Positions 26,373-39,257 are shown, counted from the first letter of the stretch. The stretch is 64,000 bases of DNA from Rallus limicola (GCA_022605955.1 JAKCOZ010000005.1:4808001-4872000); one strand, 5' to 3'. Notes: generated by a model from the letters alone, not told the origin. Translations and numbers: made by a program.

Positions 26373-27554
26373 GGTTCCAAAAATCCAAACATCCAAATAC
26401 ACAGGCAAAGAATTCAGTTGACAAAAGGGGAAAGGGCACACAGTGACAAGACCATCACCAATTATCAGTTGCAAACCTCCACGACTCATGGGAAAAGAAC
26501 TTTGATAGAAGACAAGACTCAAATCAAATCTCCCTTTAATCCTATCACTAGGCATGAAAGGCTTTGGCATTTTTTCCCTCCTTCATGAAAACAGAGTTTA
26601 CCATGTTTTTCAGATACTAACTATTGCTTTTTTCCATTTCAGAGAAACCATGTCATTCCATAAAGATACTTCATTCAAAGGAGAAGAAATACAATTAAGA
26701 GGATTTTAATTCTGACTACTTATAGAACTAAGTACTATTCATAAATGTATATGATAATGAATGTAGACATATTTATGTCATTTATTTTATCCTTACCTTC
26801 CTCCTCCCCCTCCCCCCAAAGGTTTGCCTTTAACCCTCTTACTAATATTAAAGCTGCCCTTAAGATGACAGACAGAAAATGGTAACAGTTTTTCCTCTTT
26901 CTTTTCCATAAATTGATGTTGATTCATGTTACACTCATCCAAAACCTTGGAAAAAGACATCCTGCCAAACTCTGACTTCCGTGTGTGACTTTAGCACTTG
27001 CAATATCTCTAACTCATCAACCTTAAGTAAAATTTTATTACCACATTTGGAAAGCAAATTAGAAAATTGACTAATTCTGGCAACTGGCTGAGTAGATTTC
27101 CTTAACTTTTAAGTCAGTTTAAAGTCTTAACGGTTTTGCCTAATGACTCATTGGGGAACTGATACAGAAACAGAGTTTTTTTCAATCAAGGAAAAAAAAC
27201 CCCACCAGCTTCCTTTAGAAAGGTGTTCCTTATAGTGCTAGCATCCAACAAATTCAAACAGGAAAGAGCATTTGGGTACAGATATATCGCTTTAAAAGCT
27301 TCATTACTTTATGAGAGGTTGTGGTCATTTATTTCAAAACATCACTTGAAGTCAGCCACATTACTTTCTTTGAAATAGGTAGGGAAGATTTGTGTAATAA
27401 AGTAAGTCTTAGTAAGACTCAAACTATTGCAGTTGTTTAAGTCAAGATCAAACCACCTAGTTCAACTCCAAGTAGCAGGAAAAATGAACCACCTCTAACC
27501 TTCAGCATCGAAGTTCATTTCTCTTCTAATGAGCCACAACTATGTGTACTACAT

Positions 27555-28010
27555 AAAAAAGCCACTTCTCGAACTCGGTCAGCAGTGTTCAAGCACACGC
27601 TGGCTAGGCACGTATTAAGCAGAGAATTACCAGCTATAGTAAACAGCAACTGCTATACAGAGTGGCATAATGTGACAGGAGTAGAAACACTTCAGAGAAA
27701 GCAGGAGCTTCCATTGTTTCAGCACAGCACTGAATTGCCAAACGAAGCATTATGCAAGCGTACCACAAACACTGTAACTATCCATCACGTGTATCAGAAA
27801 TAATGCTTACACCACTAATTAAGGTATGACATCCCCCAAAACCATCAGGGTTACGCTTGACTATGAAGAAATGAAACCAGCACTGTGGAAAACGAGCGAG
27901 CAGTCGCGTACACCAGCACACAGTGAATAACAAACACGGAGATCTCATCCCCGCTCTTTCACTTGAGAGGACAACACGTGGCCAGCAGCATGTTATGACT
28001 CAGCAAGTAA
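27555..28010. promoter_or_regulatory. CpG-enriched intronic patch with E-boxes and a MARE/AP-1 site
   Basis: This ~450-bp stretch has visibly more CG dinucleotides than its AT-rich surroundings. It holds two CACGTG E-boxes (27786-27791 and 27975-27980) and TGACTCAGCA (27996-28005), a NF-E2/AP-1-type site. It starts less than 1 kb downstream of SBF2 exon 2. An intronic enhancer is a guess; an unrecognised old repeat is the other option. Confidence 0.3.
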
Positions 28011-28926
28011 GCTGAGCACTGGCTGAAAGCTATCATACAGGTAAAGGCTTGCTATGTTTGCTGCATCTGTGCAATAAATACAGTGAAGAGTCAGTGTCTT
28101 TGTCCTTTGCAGCTGATTTTGTTCCACAGTACGAAGACTTCTATTGCAACATTTCCTATGGGCCATCTCCTTCTCTAGCTCATCCTGTCCCAGAAGTTCC
28201 AAAGTTCATGCCACTAAGTTTCATTCTGACTTCTCAGAAACCTAATTTGCAGAGTATGACCGCAGCATTGCATTTCTCTGCTGGATTTTGAGAACTATAT
28301 GTTTAACGAGTCCCTGATCCGGATAAGACAGACCTTTGCATTGCATCTCACCATATGAGACCACAGAAGGGAAAGCAGCAGCACACAGTGAATTCTCAGA
28401 GGGCATTTAAAATAGATCACTGTACACTAACCTTGTTCTGTGCACCATTTTTGTAAGCACCCATCATGTCATCTGTCAAGGACAGAACACTGGGTAAAGT
28501 CTATTTTAATCAAGCCAGTTTACTGGGGTCTTATTTTTAATTTTTTTTTAATCTACAATATAAGAGATACACATTTGTGTTTATTTGAACATGACAATGA
28601 AAAGTCATCTGCCATCTGAAGGATGCTTCTAAAAAATACAGTCAATGATAAAATTAACTTAAACAAACATTTATTTAAAACACACTGTTTCTACATTTGC
28701 AGCAGACTTTTTCTCTATGTTAGGAATAACTACTTAGTGGTACAGACCAAAATAAGTTACCTTCTGTTAGCCAAAATTACTACTCTTAAAAGGTATTATC
28801 CCCTCTACTCAAGTAATTTCTATCCATTCCCTGTTGAGTCTGATAACACTGATTACTACATGAAGACAGATCTATCTTCGACCTGTCTGTTGAAAGAAAT
28901 TCTAAAAATTATGAAATGTAATGCAA

Positions 28927-28932
28927 ACTCAC
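28927..28932 (-). other. SBF2: 5' splice site of SBF2 exon 2
   Basis: The minus strand reads GAGTTG|GTGAGT at the exon end. This is a near-consensus U2 donor with G at +5, and it leaves the reading frame in phase 0 exactly where the human protein continues with the FCQPGG exon. Confidence 0.9.
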
Positions 28933-29018
28933 CAACTCTATTCCCTGTGGAAAAGGAGTGTCTTCCCAGTCCTTCTGAGGAAATCTCTGTATTATTTTTC
29001 CCAAACCTTCTGTTGGGC
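28933..29018 (-). CDS. SBF2: SBF2 (MTMR13) coding exon 2, uDENN part
   Basis: SBF2/MTMR13 is a large cytoplasmic pseudophosphatase. Its N-terminal DENN domain acts as a Rab exchange factor, it partners MTMR2 in phosphoinositide control, and human mutations cause Charcot-Marie-Tooth 4B2. Read on the minus strand, the exon gives 29 codons once one base (G) from exon 1 is supplied. It contains [14 protein letters not shown] and ends FPQGIEL, which from memory matches human SBF2 except for a few substitutions (PTEG for SGEG, WED for WDD). SBF1 differs more here (GQILQRFPEKDWEDN), so SBF2 is preferred. The exon is 86 nt, enters in phase 1 and leaves in phase 0 after GAG TTG. It is flanked by a GTGAGT donor and a pyrimidine-rich CAGCAG acceptor. 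Neighbouring exons 1 and 3 are not in the window. Confidence 0.93.
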
Positions 29019-29041
29019 CTGCTGAAAAATAAAATTAAATT
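29019..29041 (-). other. SBF2: 3' splice site of SBF2 exon 2, tandem CAGCAG
   Basis: The minus strand reads ATTTTATTTTTCAGCAG|GCCC, a T-rich tract followed by two CAG triplets (29024-29022 and 29021-29019). The second AG gives the length seen in human SBF2 (…PG then PTEGLG). The first would add one codon, an alanine, in frame. This is a classic NAGNAG acceptor; which AG is used cannot be read from DNA alone. Confidence 0.85.
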
Positions 29042-29680
29042 ACTTAACGCCGAACTGGTTGAATATATTTTCAGAATATACCTAGTATTAGGAAACATTT
29101 CGCCACAAGAGGTACAACAGGCCCCTCGAATGCGCCTTGCAAGTCACATGGTAAATACAATTCTAATATTCTCCCGCAATAACACAAGGAGTCACCACAC
29201 AAAATGAAGCCACAAGCTGTATCCAGCCCATGTCTGTCATGTATATTTTCAAAGTGACAGATAACTGGTAATTCTAGACTCACTTTACAAACAGTAGTAA
29301 ATTAAAAACAAATATAATGGATAATGTGACATGTAATAACATAAACACCTGTCGACAAGAGGTATTAAAAAAGAAATCTATACAGTAAAAATCCACATGA
29401 TTTATCCAGGACACTAGTTCCTTTCCAATATTCCTAGTTGGTTTCCTTGATAAGGCAGCATTGATTTTCTACAGAGAAACGTGTAGAGAAATACTGCTAA
29501 TTTCCAACAACTTCTCTGATGCAAATGTGTTGGGTTTTTTACCCCCTCTTGGTTTTTTTCTTTTCTTTTTTCTGCCACAGTGCTGTATACTCATCTGTAG
29601 CATCATGTTATCCTGAATGGTACAGGAATGCACATACAAACATGAAATTTGTTCTTCATCTGCTAAGTCCCAAAGTAAAT

Positions 29681-29703
29681 ATTTTTTTTATTTTTTTTTT
29701 TTT
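29681..29703 (+). repeat. T-rich run
   Basis: A T8 run, one A, then a T13 run. On the SBF2 strand this is an A-rich tract 0.66 kb upstream of exon 2. Confidence 0.85.
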
Positions 29704-32700
29704 ACCAAATTGTAGCTCTGGCATACACCAAAATAGACCGTGGCAAAGCAAAAGCAATTTTTACACTAATCCATACTATCCTGAAGGAATAGTTGACTGC
29801 TAGGACCATTTTGAATGGAGACAGTACACAACATAAAGCAATCAATAGCCTTCAATATAAGTTTTCCACAATTCAAGCAAGGTAATAGAATGGGAGAAAC
29901 AAACTTTTCTATTGCAGAAATCTTGCCTTCTTCTACTAAAACGTAAATTGTCTGTTTCACCTTACAAATCTACCAAATTGTAAAATTAGTATTATTCTGA
30001 TTTCTGTAGGAAACTGCTTCAACATGGCCCAGTATTTCACATGCACAAAGACCCATGTAACATTCCATACACATTTTAAACCCAAGAAAACAAGATTTCT
30101 ATGATAATGTTACCTATCCAACAGCCTTGGCTTTAACAATTTCTGCATCTCCTGGGCAATTTCAATGTAACTTCAGAAGGAAGCATACACAAAACACACA
30201 CATGCTTGCAAGCCAATCACTGGGTGGAGACTAGAGCCCAAAGCTCCTGTTCTTTCCTCTACTCTGAAGAGAAGTAAAAAGTGGCAGAGCTGAACAGTTG
30301 CCTCTTCTGTAAGGCAGCGCCCAGCCAGGCAAACAGCAGGTACAGTCATACCGACCAGGCAGAGCAGACACAGCACCAGACTAATGCCATATCTGCATTG
30401 CCTTAACCAGGGAGGGGATCACAGGAGAACAGTACAACAAGGAAACAAGCAGATATCACTGCAAGCATGGATAGAAGAGTTTGGTTTGAAACAAAAACAG
30501 ATACTTGGGAAAACAGTTTTCATTAGACTGAACTTTGCAAACACTTAAACTATTAAAACATATTCTAAATCATCTATGCTGACCCATGACATTGAACTGG
30601 ATCACCTTTTCTCTAAAGCCATATTACAAAACTTTGAGATTCAGCATTAAAATTTCTGAACATTCTCTTGCAAAACTCTTGAAGCTATACTTCAATACTA
30701 TGAAACAGTACAAATTCTGCATTAGTAGTAGCAGTCCATATGTGTTGCTTCCTCTGCAGACACCCAAGCAGCAGCGCTGAATAGATTATTTTTCTGGCTT
30801 TACTATAAAACACAATTTTCAGTCTGACACCACTCAAGTCCGCTAGCATAAAGCGATTCATAAATTCAATGTTATGGTGAAAAAGATGTGCTTCCTTTAA
30901 GCTTCCTGCTAGCTTACAGCTTTTATTTGCCTCTATCTTAAAATCAATATGGCATTTAGGTAGAACCAATCTGACAAATTTTTTAAGAAGTATTTTCTCC
31001 TGTTTATGTATTACACTTAACATCCTAGGATTTTATTTTGAAAATAATTTAGGAACAGAAGTTCCTGATACAATGGGCACATAAACTACAGAGTGAATTC
31101 CAAACAATAATCTTACCCTCTACAGAATACATACTGAATGTGATTCCTAGGGCAGCATGCTGGAGAACTGCAATCAGACTGGGCAAGCTATTAGATGTAA
31201 ATAGCAGTGAAGAGATACAACCACCAAACTAAAAGCTAAAGGAGATACTGTATTTAGAGAGAAGCTGCAAAAGTGCTGAAAAAGGAGTTAGGGTGTGCCA
31301 GAAACCAAGGAACACATACAGACATGGCTACAGCTGCAGTTTTTGTAAGGAAAGGTAGCTCTGTATCTATCAGACTGTAAGAATTGAACAGGGTCACCAA
31401 TTTCACTTAAGACAAAGCACTCTTTCTTAAACATCACCTTCAACTGAATTATCACTCTTGTCCCCATACCTTTTCATCTCAACATCCTTCCAAAGTTAGT
31501 AGGCATAAATGGACAGGTTTGACCATTCCCTCCCTAAACAGGTCTCATAAGAGCAGTCACACACTCACTCCTAAGGCAGGCAAACACATTCCTGGATTCT
31601 TTCTTTCTTCGACAGATGTCCAATCCCTGTTACTACTTACATGTAAAAAATGAAAAGCACAGAAACATTTTCAACTAACTGGCTCAGGGTACTTCCCAAT
31701 GTCCTGTTATATTACTTGTCCTCTACTCCCAAAACTCAACAATTCATGCCCAGTACAGTTATTCCTGATTTTCCTTAGAGGCCAATGTTGGGGAATCACT
31801 CCTGGGAAAAGAAACACTTTCTATCTACCTCTAGTTCAACTGCAAATTGATTTGGCATGCAAGTTTTTAAAGAATTAGAAAAAGATCCTATTCAGAAAGG
31901 CTTTCAGAAGACTCAAAAAATACTCAGATACTAAACAGCCAAGGATCTGCAGAAAATTATCAACTTGGATACAAAGAATGATCAAAGTTGGAAAAAAGTT
32001 TAAAGAAGGAACATTTGAAAGGAAAAAACCCACACAATATATCCAAGATATAAGCATCAGAAAAAAAATTACAAAAAAATAAGTATTCATATCCATTAGA
32101 TGTGAATAAAAATAATTTTTAAAAAAGTACTGTTAATCCCTCCACAGAAAAGTCCTGTGATAGAGATTTACAAATCTACTTATAATGCATAAAATCTAAT
32201 TATTTCACATGGTTTCTTAAATTGTATACAGTACAGACAGATGGAAGCCATAAGAAGCTTCTCACATTCATTGACAGGGTCCAGCAAAAAAACCCAGAAA
32301 TTTACATTTAATCCTTACACAAAAGTGAAAATATAAATATAAAAGGTCTTTATATTTATACTATACTCCTTTACATGAATGCAAAACCAAAGTTACTTGT
32401 TTAATGCTGCAACAGAAGACTAACATCTGTGCAAGTGAAGACTCAGTAGCTACACCTCCCATTTAATAATCAAAGCAGTTCAATACAGTATGCTCACTAC
32501 ATTTTTCAAATATTTTACACTGTAATTGCTGTGGATTCTCTGTTGGCATTTTTCAATACAACTAGTCATGTAACACTAAAACTGGAATACATCCCTAGCT
32601 TCTACTAAGTAATTAATCTTTCAGCAGAGCAGTTACATCTAAAGATATGAAATTATTCAAGAGGTGGCTGCAGCTCAACACCTAACTGAATTTACTTTCT

Positions 32701-35700
32701 CAAGTGTTAAAGTACAGCAAGCAGAAACAGAAAAAAATCAGATCATGGGATTTCAAAAGCAGCTATAGCTTGTTTCAATATATGCTACTGATAACTACTG
32801 ACAATGTTCCAAAAACATCAAGGGCACATTTCAAATGTTAACACATTTAAAATCAGATTTCAGCCACAGTTTTTTTATTTTCAATGACTTTTCAAACACA
32901 GAGGCTGTTGGCTTTTTAATTCTGATCAAGTATTTTAAAACATCTTTAATCAATAATGCAAAATTATATTTTATGTAAATGAAAAAGACCTCTATTAAAG
33001 AACTAACCAGAAAATCTGAAGGGGGGACAGTGAGGAAGGAACACACTTTTATGTTTGATTTTGCCCTTCCAGTAACGCCACTGACTTCTGTATGTATTTA
33101 AACATATCTACTAGTCTCCCATATTTTGTATAATGAGCACAGTTACTCCAAGGCTACATGGATTGATGCTCAATACATCAGGTGGGTTTTAGAAGTGCTT
33201 TCACTGACATTGTGACAGACTGCGATCTCCTATTCCATTATATGGTACAACTCAACTTGGTTACTAAAGAGGGAAGTACCTCAGTAACCTCTACCCACTC
33301 TGGTCTATCCTACTTTCACAAGACATTTTTTTCTATTAAAAAAAAGAAAACCAAACCAAGGTGATTAAGATTCTTCCATTAATAAGTTTTAGATCCTTGC
33401 CATGTTCCCTCCAGTCTTCATCTATACTTTCCAAAGTCTTCTCTTAAGCACCTTTCATTAATTTTAAACTAAGGATATTCCTTCAATATCCATATGGAAT
33501 TCCTACTAAGTAAAGCTAAGTAACCAAATGTGACACCACATTAAAAACATACACAGGCACTGAGCAGCCAGTGAACAGAAGTAATGACGTCCTGTGCTGA
33601 TGCCTGCCAGTATCTGCTTTACAGATCCAGATCTACAAAGATACCATAGGCTTTGGTCTTCATTCCACTCGCTTATTGAGAGTGACAGGAAGAACTAAAA
33701 CTCATTAATACTGACACCTTATTTTTAAGTTGGAAAAATAGGTGATTCCAGTGGATTCACATAGCCACAGCCAGCAGAAAGCACCTTTTCATCATCAATA
33801 GAGAGGTTTCAGTCTTTTGGTATCCTTTCCAATTATGTGCGAGCTGCCCAAAAAAAACCACACAGAAGCTTGTGGAGCTTTCTGAAACTACTTAAACTCA
33901 GATGCACTATACACATCACTCTGGCAACAAATGACTTAATACAGTGTGTCTGTGTGTGAGCATAGTGTAGAAGATCACACTGCATGTTAACAGTGTATTC
34001 CACACAAAATAGAAATTGCTTTGTTAATTATATATGAAAAAAAACATGCCTGGCAGTAATAAGAATTCAGAAGATATATTTCCAAGAAACCTACTGCCAC
34101 TACTATTATTAAACACCCATATTATCTTTATCCTACAAAAGCAAAACTATTCTTATACCTTAACTCAAGTATTTTGCTTTTTCTTACATTTTGTAGTAAT
34201 ATATTTTGTATGTCTTATAAAGTGGGGTACAGACATTGAGAAGGTATTCCAGCAATTGTGAAAGTTTTGATTTTACACCCACAGCAATAAATTGCAGTTT
34301 CATTTTTATGAGGGATGCCAGGCATTAATAACATTGTCATCATCCAACAGTATCTTTACCTTTAAGATGGCTTAACTCTTTATAATCCATTAAGAGTAAA
34401 ACCTGACCACGCAGGGTCAAATTTTTAGACATTACATTCTTCTCCCTGTACAATACATACACATTTATCCAAGCCCAAAACCGAAATTTCAGCCTATAAG
34501 AATGCTGAATGTGTAGTCTGTACCTTATGCTATTAAGGAAAAAGCAACTTTTCCCCAGCTAACCTCTTCTGATCTGTCCTCTTTCTCCTTCCCCTTGTCC
34601 CATCTTTTTCTTTAAACAATACAAACATGCAACACATTAAAATTCTGGCATAATTTGCTTGTTCCTGAACCCTAGTCCCCTAAAGTCCCTTCTTGTATAA
34701 ATCTTTCCCCATGAAAGGTCACATGCCATCTCTTGCTTGCCCTTGAAATTCCAGAAGCAAGCTGTTAATGCAACTTACATTCCAAATTAATGAGAACTAT
34801 GATAAACTCTGTCGTTTCACTTACAGCTGCCTGATAAAAATACATTTGAGCTCTAAGCACTGTTAATCATACATGCAAAGCTTTGGATATAAGCACTTTG
34901 GTGATCTGTAACAAAACACATCTTTTTCAGATCCGTGTGGAAGAATCACACTACAGATCACAGAGAAAGCATGTCAGTAATTATGCCACACAAAATATTT
35001 TCAAGCTACCATTATATATATAACACATAATGCTAACAGATAATTTTGAGTACTCATTCGAAGTCAGAAACATACTGTCAGTGTAAGGGATGTACAGATG
35101 CAGGTGGCAGAGTACAGTACTGCTTATACTTCTTTTCAAAGTAGTACCTAGTACTAAAGAAACCACCGAATTCTGCTGTGAAGTAAAAGTCTTCAGCATA
35201 GCAAAATTCTTAAACAATCTGAATCAACAGTCTGAATCAACAGAAGTTTCAAGCTACCAAAGCTCGCTGTTGCTTTTTCGTTTTGGAAGAGCTCTTCATG
35301 GAAGCACGAGAACAAGTCATGTATGGAGCATACACCCCTTTTTGTAAAGGCGATTAGAGCCTGACATCTCCCCATACCTTTGAAAACACTGTTATAGTAA
35401 TCTTAATGCCAGAAGACAGAGACCACTGCAAGAGATACCCCCTTTTTAACTCAATTCAAATACAGAAATCAGAGCTGGAACTGAAGCGAGACAGAGGCCA
35501 AAGAAGAACTAACGTTAAACACTTAGAAAAATTCTTCTTTAGGAAGCCTAAAAGACATGGGACGAATTCCCATGCTTAACCCTATTATAGTACATCATAG
35601 CATACACACATCTGAAGTCTGCAGTAGCCAGAGACATTAAAACTTACATAAATAACACTTAACTCGGACATACTCTAAAGAAAAAAGAGTTTATTGCAGT

Positions 35701-38700
35701 GTAACAGCCACAAAAGTTTAAACAAAATGCTGGCACCTTTAGGAAGATGGAATGAAGACAGGCTAGGACACCATGACACAGACACTTTGTACAACTGACA
35801 CAACTCATACTCAGTTCATCTTAATTAAAGAAATGCAGGCAATAATCTTGAGAATTTGAACAGACATTCCAGAAACTTGCCAAATTATCAAGGATACAAG
35901 AAATAATAGGATAAGATGATCCCCAGGCCCTCTTCTTTGTAAACAGGGGAAAAAGAAAAAGAAAAAAAAAGGTACTTCAATCTCCCCCAAGATGTACCAG
36001 CACTGCTAGCCAGGGCCACCTGAAATACTTGGATAGTCCATTTTCCCCGAATGACTCAGTATTTATGTGATTTTCCTAATTTACCATCTTATACACATGG
36101 GAAGAAAGCACAGAGAAAACAATCCATGCCCTCAAAGGATATACAAGAAACAGACCAAATCAATACCAACCAAATCTTTGATTAGCATCTTATTCACAGG
36201 ATCAACTTCCCACTATTGCAATAGATAGGTCAGCTATGATCTTCATTATTCCTGTATCAGAAATAATTTCAACACTTTGTAAATAAAGAAAAATATTCTA
36301 GCTTATATCTTAATCAAAGCATGAAGGGAGCAGGGAATATGGCAATACATGCAATATGTCACTAAACCAACAGGTATTCCTGCTGAAAGCAGGCTAGCAA
36401 TTGCTACTCAATTAGAAAACCTCTAGAATAAGTTTGAAAAGTCCAGGGGAAATTCACACTTAAAAATGAACTTCATCCACTGCAGTTGTATCAATTGAAA
36501 ACAAAATCCAAATGGATAAATGGCATTAAATGCAGAACCACCATAGGACAGATCTGTATTTACATACTGTAACGGTGTCTCTCTAATACCACTCAGTATC
36601 AGGCACAACAATGGTTGATGTTGCACACAATGATTTGGTCAGCCATGACCCCATCAGCATCCAAACCCTCTAAAGAGCCACATTCTAAGTGTCACCAAGT
36701 GGGCATTTACATGACTAACAGTTTTTCAGGTATAAGCACTGACATGTTTTGAGAGCCAAACCTCAATAAGCAGTGGCAATGACCTCACTGACATTTCTCT
36801 ATTTTAGAGTTTTTTATAAAACTATTTGGTTTTGATACTGTTGCCCCTACTGTATTAAGAGCCCTTGTAAGAACTTCTGCAATAACATGAAGTGTCTTTT
36901 ATAAGAGTTTTCTGTCCTAAAACTTAGGAAGGTATCAGGTTACTGCTGAAGAACCCCTTCAGAAGCATCATCCTCCACTCTTCACTGATTCTACCTCGCC
37001 CCAAATTTTCTCTGGGTAAATTACTGATGCAATTAACACAGCTTGACTGCTACAGCTGGATGGCGGGACTCTTCCTTCCAAACTTCTGTTTGGGACACAA
37101 TACATTTCTAGACATACACTATTTTTGCTGGGTAGTCAATATTAAGAGAAATAACAGACAAGAGAAAACAACAGTAAATGTTAAATCATTTGCAAGTTAC
37201 TCCCTATCCAATGGTTGGCATAATATTCCAGAAATTGGAAAAAAAACTTGGGGTGCTGGCAGGGAGAAAGTTTCCTGCTCACCGACAATTCTCTTTCTGT
37301 TTGCAAACAATCACTTTTGCCAGCTTCTGGATAGGAAGGGAAGATCAGACTTCAAAACAAACATTCTAAGTTAAACAGTCTTTTGAACACACTGAACTGA
37401 ACAAGACTTGCCAGATGTCTTGGAAAATATCTTTGTTTTCAAGGAAGATATGAAAATTAAGATGATAAAATTGTTCTCAGCTTTGATTTTTGAATCAATG
37501 TCTCAAGAGTGCAGCCTGATCACACACAAAAAAAAGTTTACACAGCTTCTCAGTTCTAACAAAGTATGTATATTGCTTTGCTTTAGAAATAATGCTGTCC
37601 TATTTACTAAATCTGATTTCTTTTCAGTAAATTATCTTCCTCCCACAATCACTCTTTGATTTATCTTTAACTGATATACCAAGTAACTAAAAATTAAGCT
37701 CCACTTTGAAATTTCTGAGACATTACTAAGATTTTAAATTGACTGTAAAACACTTCCATATTTTCAATATTATTTCAACCTATTTCAGCATACAAAATTA
37801 GAACACATGACTACTTATCTCTTTTTTTTACTGTTTAATTGGTTTTTTAACCACGTACAGACTGCAAGGTTAGAGTAAGTATACAGATACAGTCCAGAGA
37901 TGTAAGTAGCTGCAACTGTAATCTGATTTTGCTGAGTATAAAGTTATTCATACTCTAAAATTCAGCAAAGAAATAATTACACAAAAAGGTTCTCTATATT
38001 TAGTCTTAAACAAGTCTGTTCATCTGCTGAAATTTATTTTTCTAAATCACTTTAGAGGTATAATAGGTAAGTAAGAATTTATCTACAAATGCTCTTTTGT
38101 ATTTACAGGATTCCTGAATATGAAGATTCAGGTCTATGTGTAACAATGAAAACATATCCCAAATACACTGAAACCCCTCATCTACTTTTTAAGGACAAGC
38201 AAGCATGCTTTAACCTGTATTATTTTTTCTTAGGTACAGAGTAGAAACAAGGCTAAACCACAGTAGGGAGGAAAAGAATCTCATATTAGTCATTTTCATG
38301 AATATATGCTATTTGGTCAGATATAGAAAATAACATCTTATAGCTTCTCTAAGTGTTCAAACATACTTGCTAGTAGTCAGAGAAAATCATGATTATATTA
38401 TCTATGAATGGGTAACAAACCTAAACTAAGTTCAGGACCAGTAAACTGGGTAGGGAAATACGCTACTATTTTCTATTGCAAATATTAATATTAAGATTCT
38501 AGTTTAGATAATTTTTTATATCCACATCATTCATACCTGTGTGAATGTTCAAAAGTAAAGCTACAAAGCCAACAGGAAAAAAGATTCTTTCTGTGACAAT
38601 CTATGGAAACATGAGAGTCACATAAGAAAGAAAAAAGACAAGGCTGCTCAAAGTAATTTCATGAATTGCCATCAAAGGTTATAATACTAAATTATTAATT

Positions 38701-39158
38701 TTTAAAACAAAAAATATAATTAAATTAATTTTAATAGGTCCCCTCTGACCCTATATAATTTAGGCAAGTTGCAGACTAAGTCCTATAGAAAAAGTCTGAA
38801 GATGTTTCCCAATATTGCAATTCTATTTGCATTTTGAAAAGCGTCAAATAAACTAGTGTAAGGGAAAAAATGAAGTAAAAAAACAAAATCCACCACAAAA
38901 ACTTCATGAAACTTCACTGAAAAACCCATCAAAAAAATCTAGATGAGGAAAGGAAGAACAAGTAGTACTGTGGGCAAAAACCTACTAAAGGGCTTGATCC
39001 CATCCATTAGAATGTCAGTCTAATAAGGTCTGAGCACTAAAATTTTTCTTGCATTTGTAACACCTCGTCCATGGCAGTCTGCTGTGCAACATTTTTACTG
39101 TACTGCAAACTTCGTCTAACTTTGATAGAAGAACTGTACAAGTATTCAAACTACCTAC

Positions 39159-39257
39159 TTCCACAAAGCTTGTCAGAACTCAGCACTTTCAGCATCTTCT
39201 GAGCTGCTAGCTCTTTGGCTTTAAACAGGATGTCTTCACCCTTCACCAGCTGGTTTC
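39159..39257 (-). other. Candidate cassette exon in SBF2 intron 1
   Basis: The minus strand shows a pyrimidine-rich acceptor (TTGTTTCCTTAG), 99 nt, then a donor GTAGGT, with a weaker alternative donor 4 nt later. Two frames hit stops early. The third is open throughout and encodes a lysine-rich helix-like peptide including FKAKELAAQKMLKVL. That open frame needs one preceding base and leaves one base over, which is the phase-1 setting of SBF2 intron 1. Inclusion would therefore insert 33 residues between exon 1 and exon 2 without a frameshift. I do not recognise the peptide from known SBF2 isoforms. It loosely recalls the last helix of a double-stranded-RNA-binding domain, so a stray exon or pseudogene remains possible. 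Without transcripts this is only a candidate. Confidence 0.35.

Larger units (their letters stand above)
14294..28926. other. Long unique intron stretch between the young CR1 and exon 2
   Basis: About 14.6 kb has no recognised transposon. It contains the candidate terminal exon (17.5 kb), the quadruplex tract (17.7 kb), a small duplication (18.9 kb) and the CpG-enriched patch (27.6-28.0 kb). An exon-like plus-strand segment lies at 23851-24075. Confidence 0.6.
1..28932 (-). other. SBF2: SBF2 intron 2 (partial, to the left edge)
   Basis: Everything left of the exon 2 donor is placed in the following intron, because no minus-strand match to the next SBF2 exon (FCQPGGWQL… LTDIDSDRHYC…) was found on reading. 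Very long 5' introns are a known feature of this gene. The stretch is AT-rich, with scattered old CR1 pieces and one young CR1. Confidence is limited because the exon search was by eye. Confidence 0.75.

Noticed and set aside
28113..28291. Plus-strand acceptor plus 59 open codons (DFVPQYEDFYCN…)
   Set aside because: Protein-like, but antisense to SBF2, without a good donor, and not recognised.
36928..37374. 149-codon plus-strand open stretch
   Set aside because: At this base composition one such run in 64 kb is not surprising. There is no recognisable motif or splice context.
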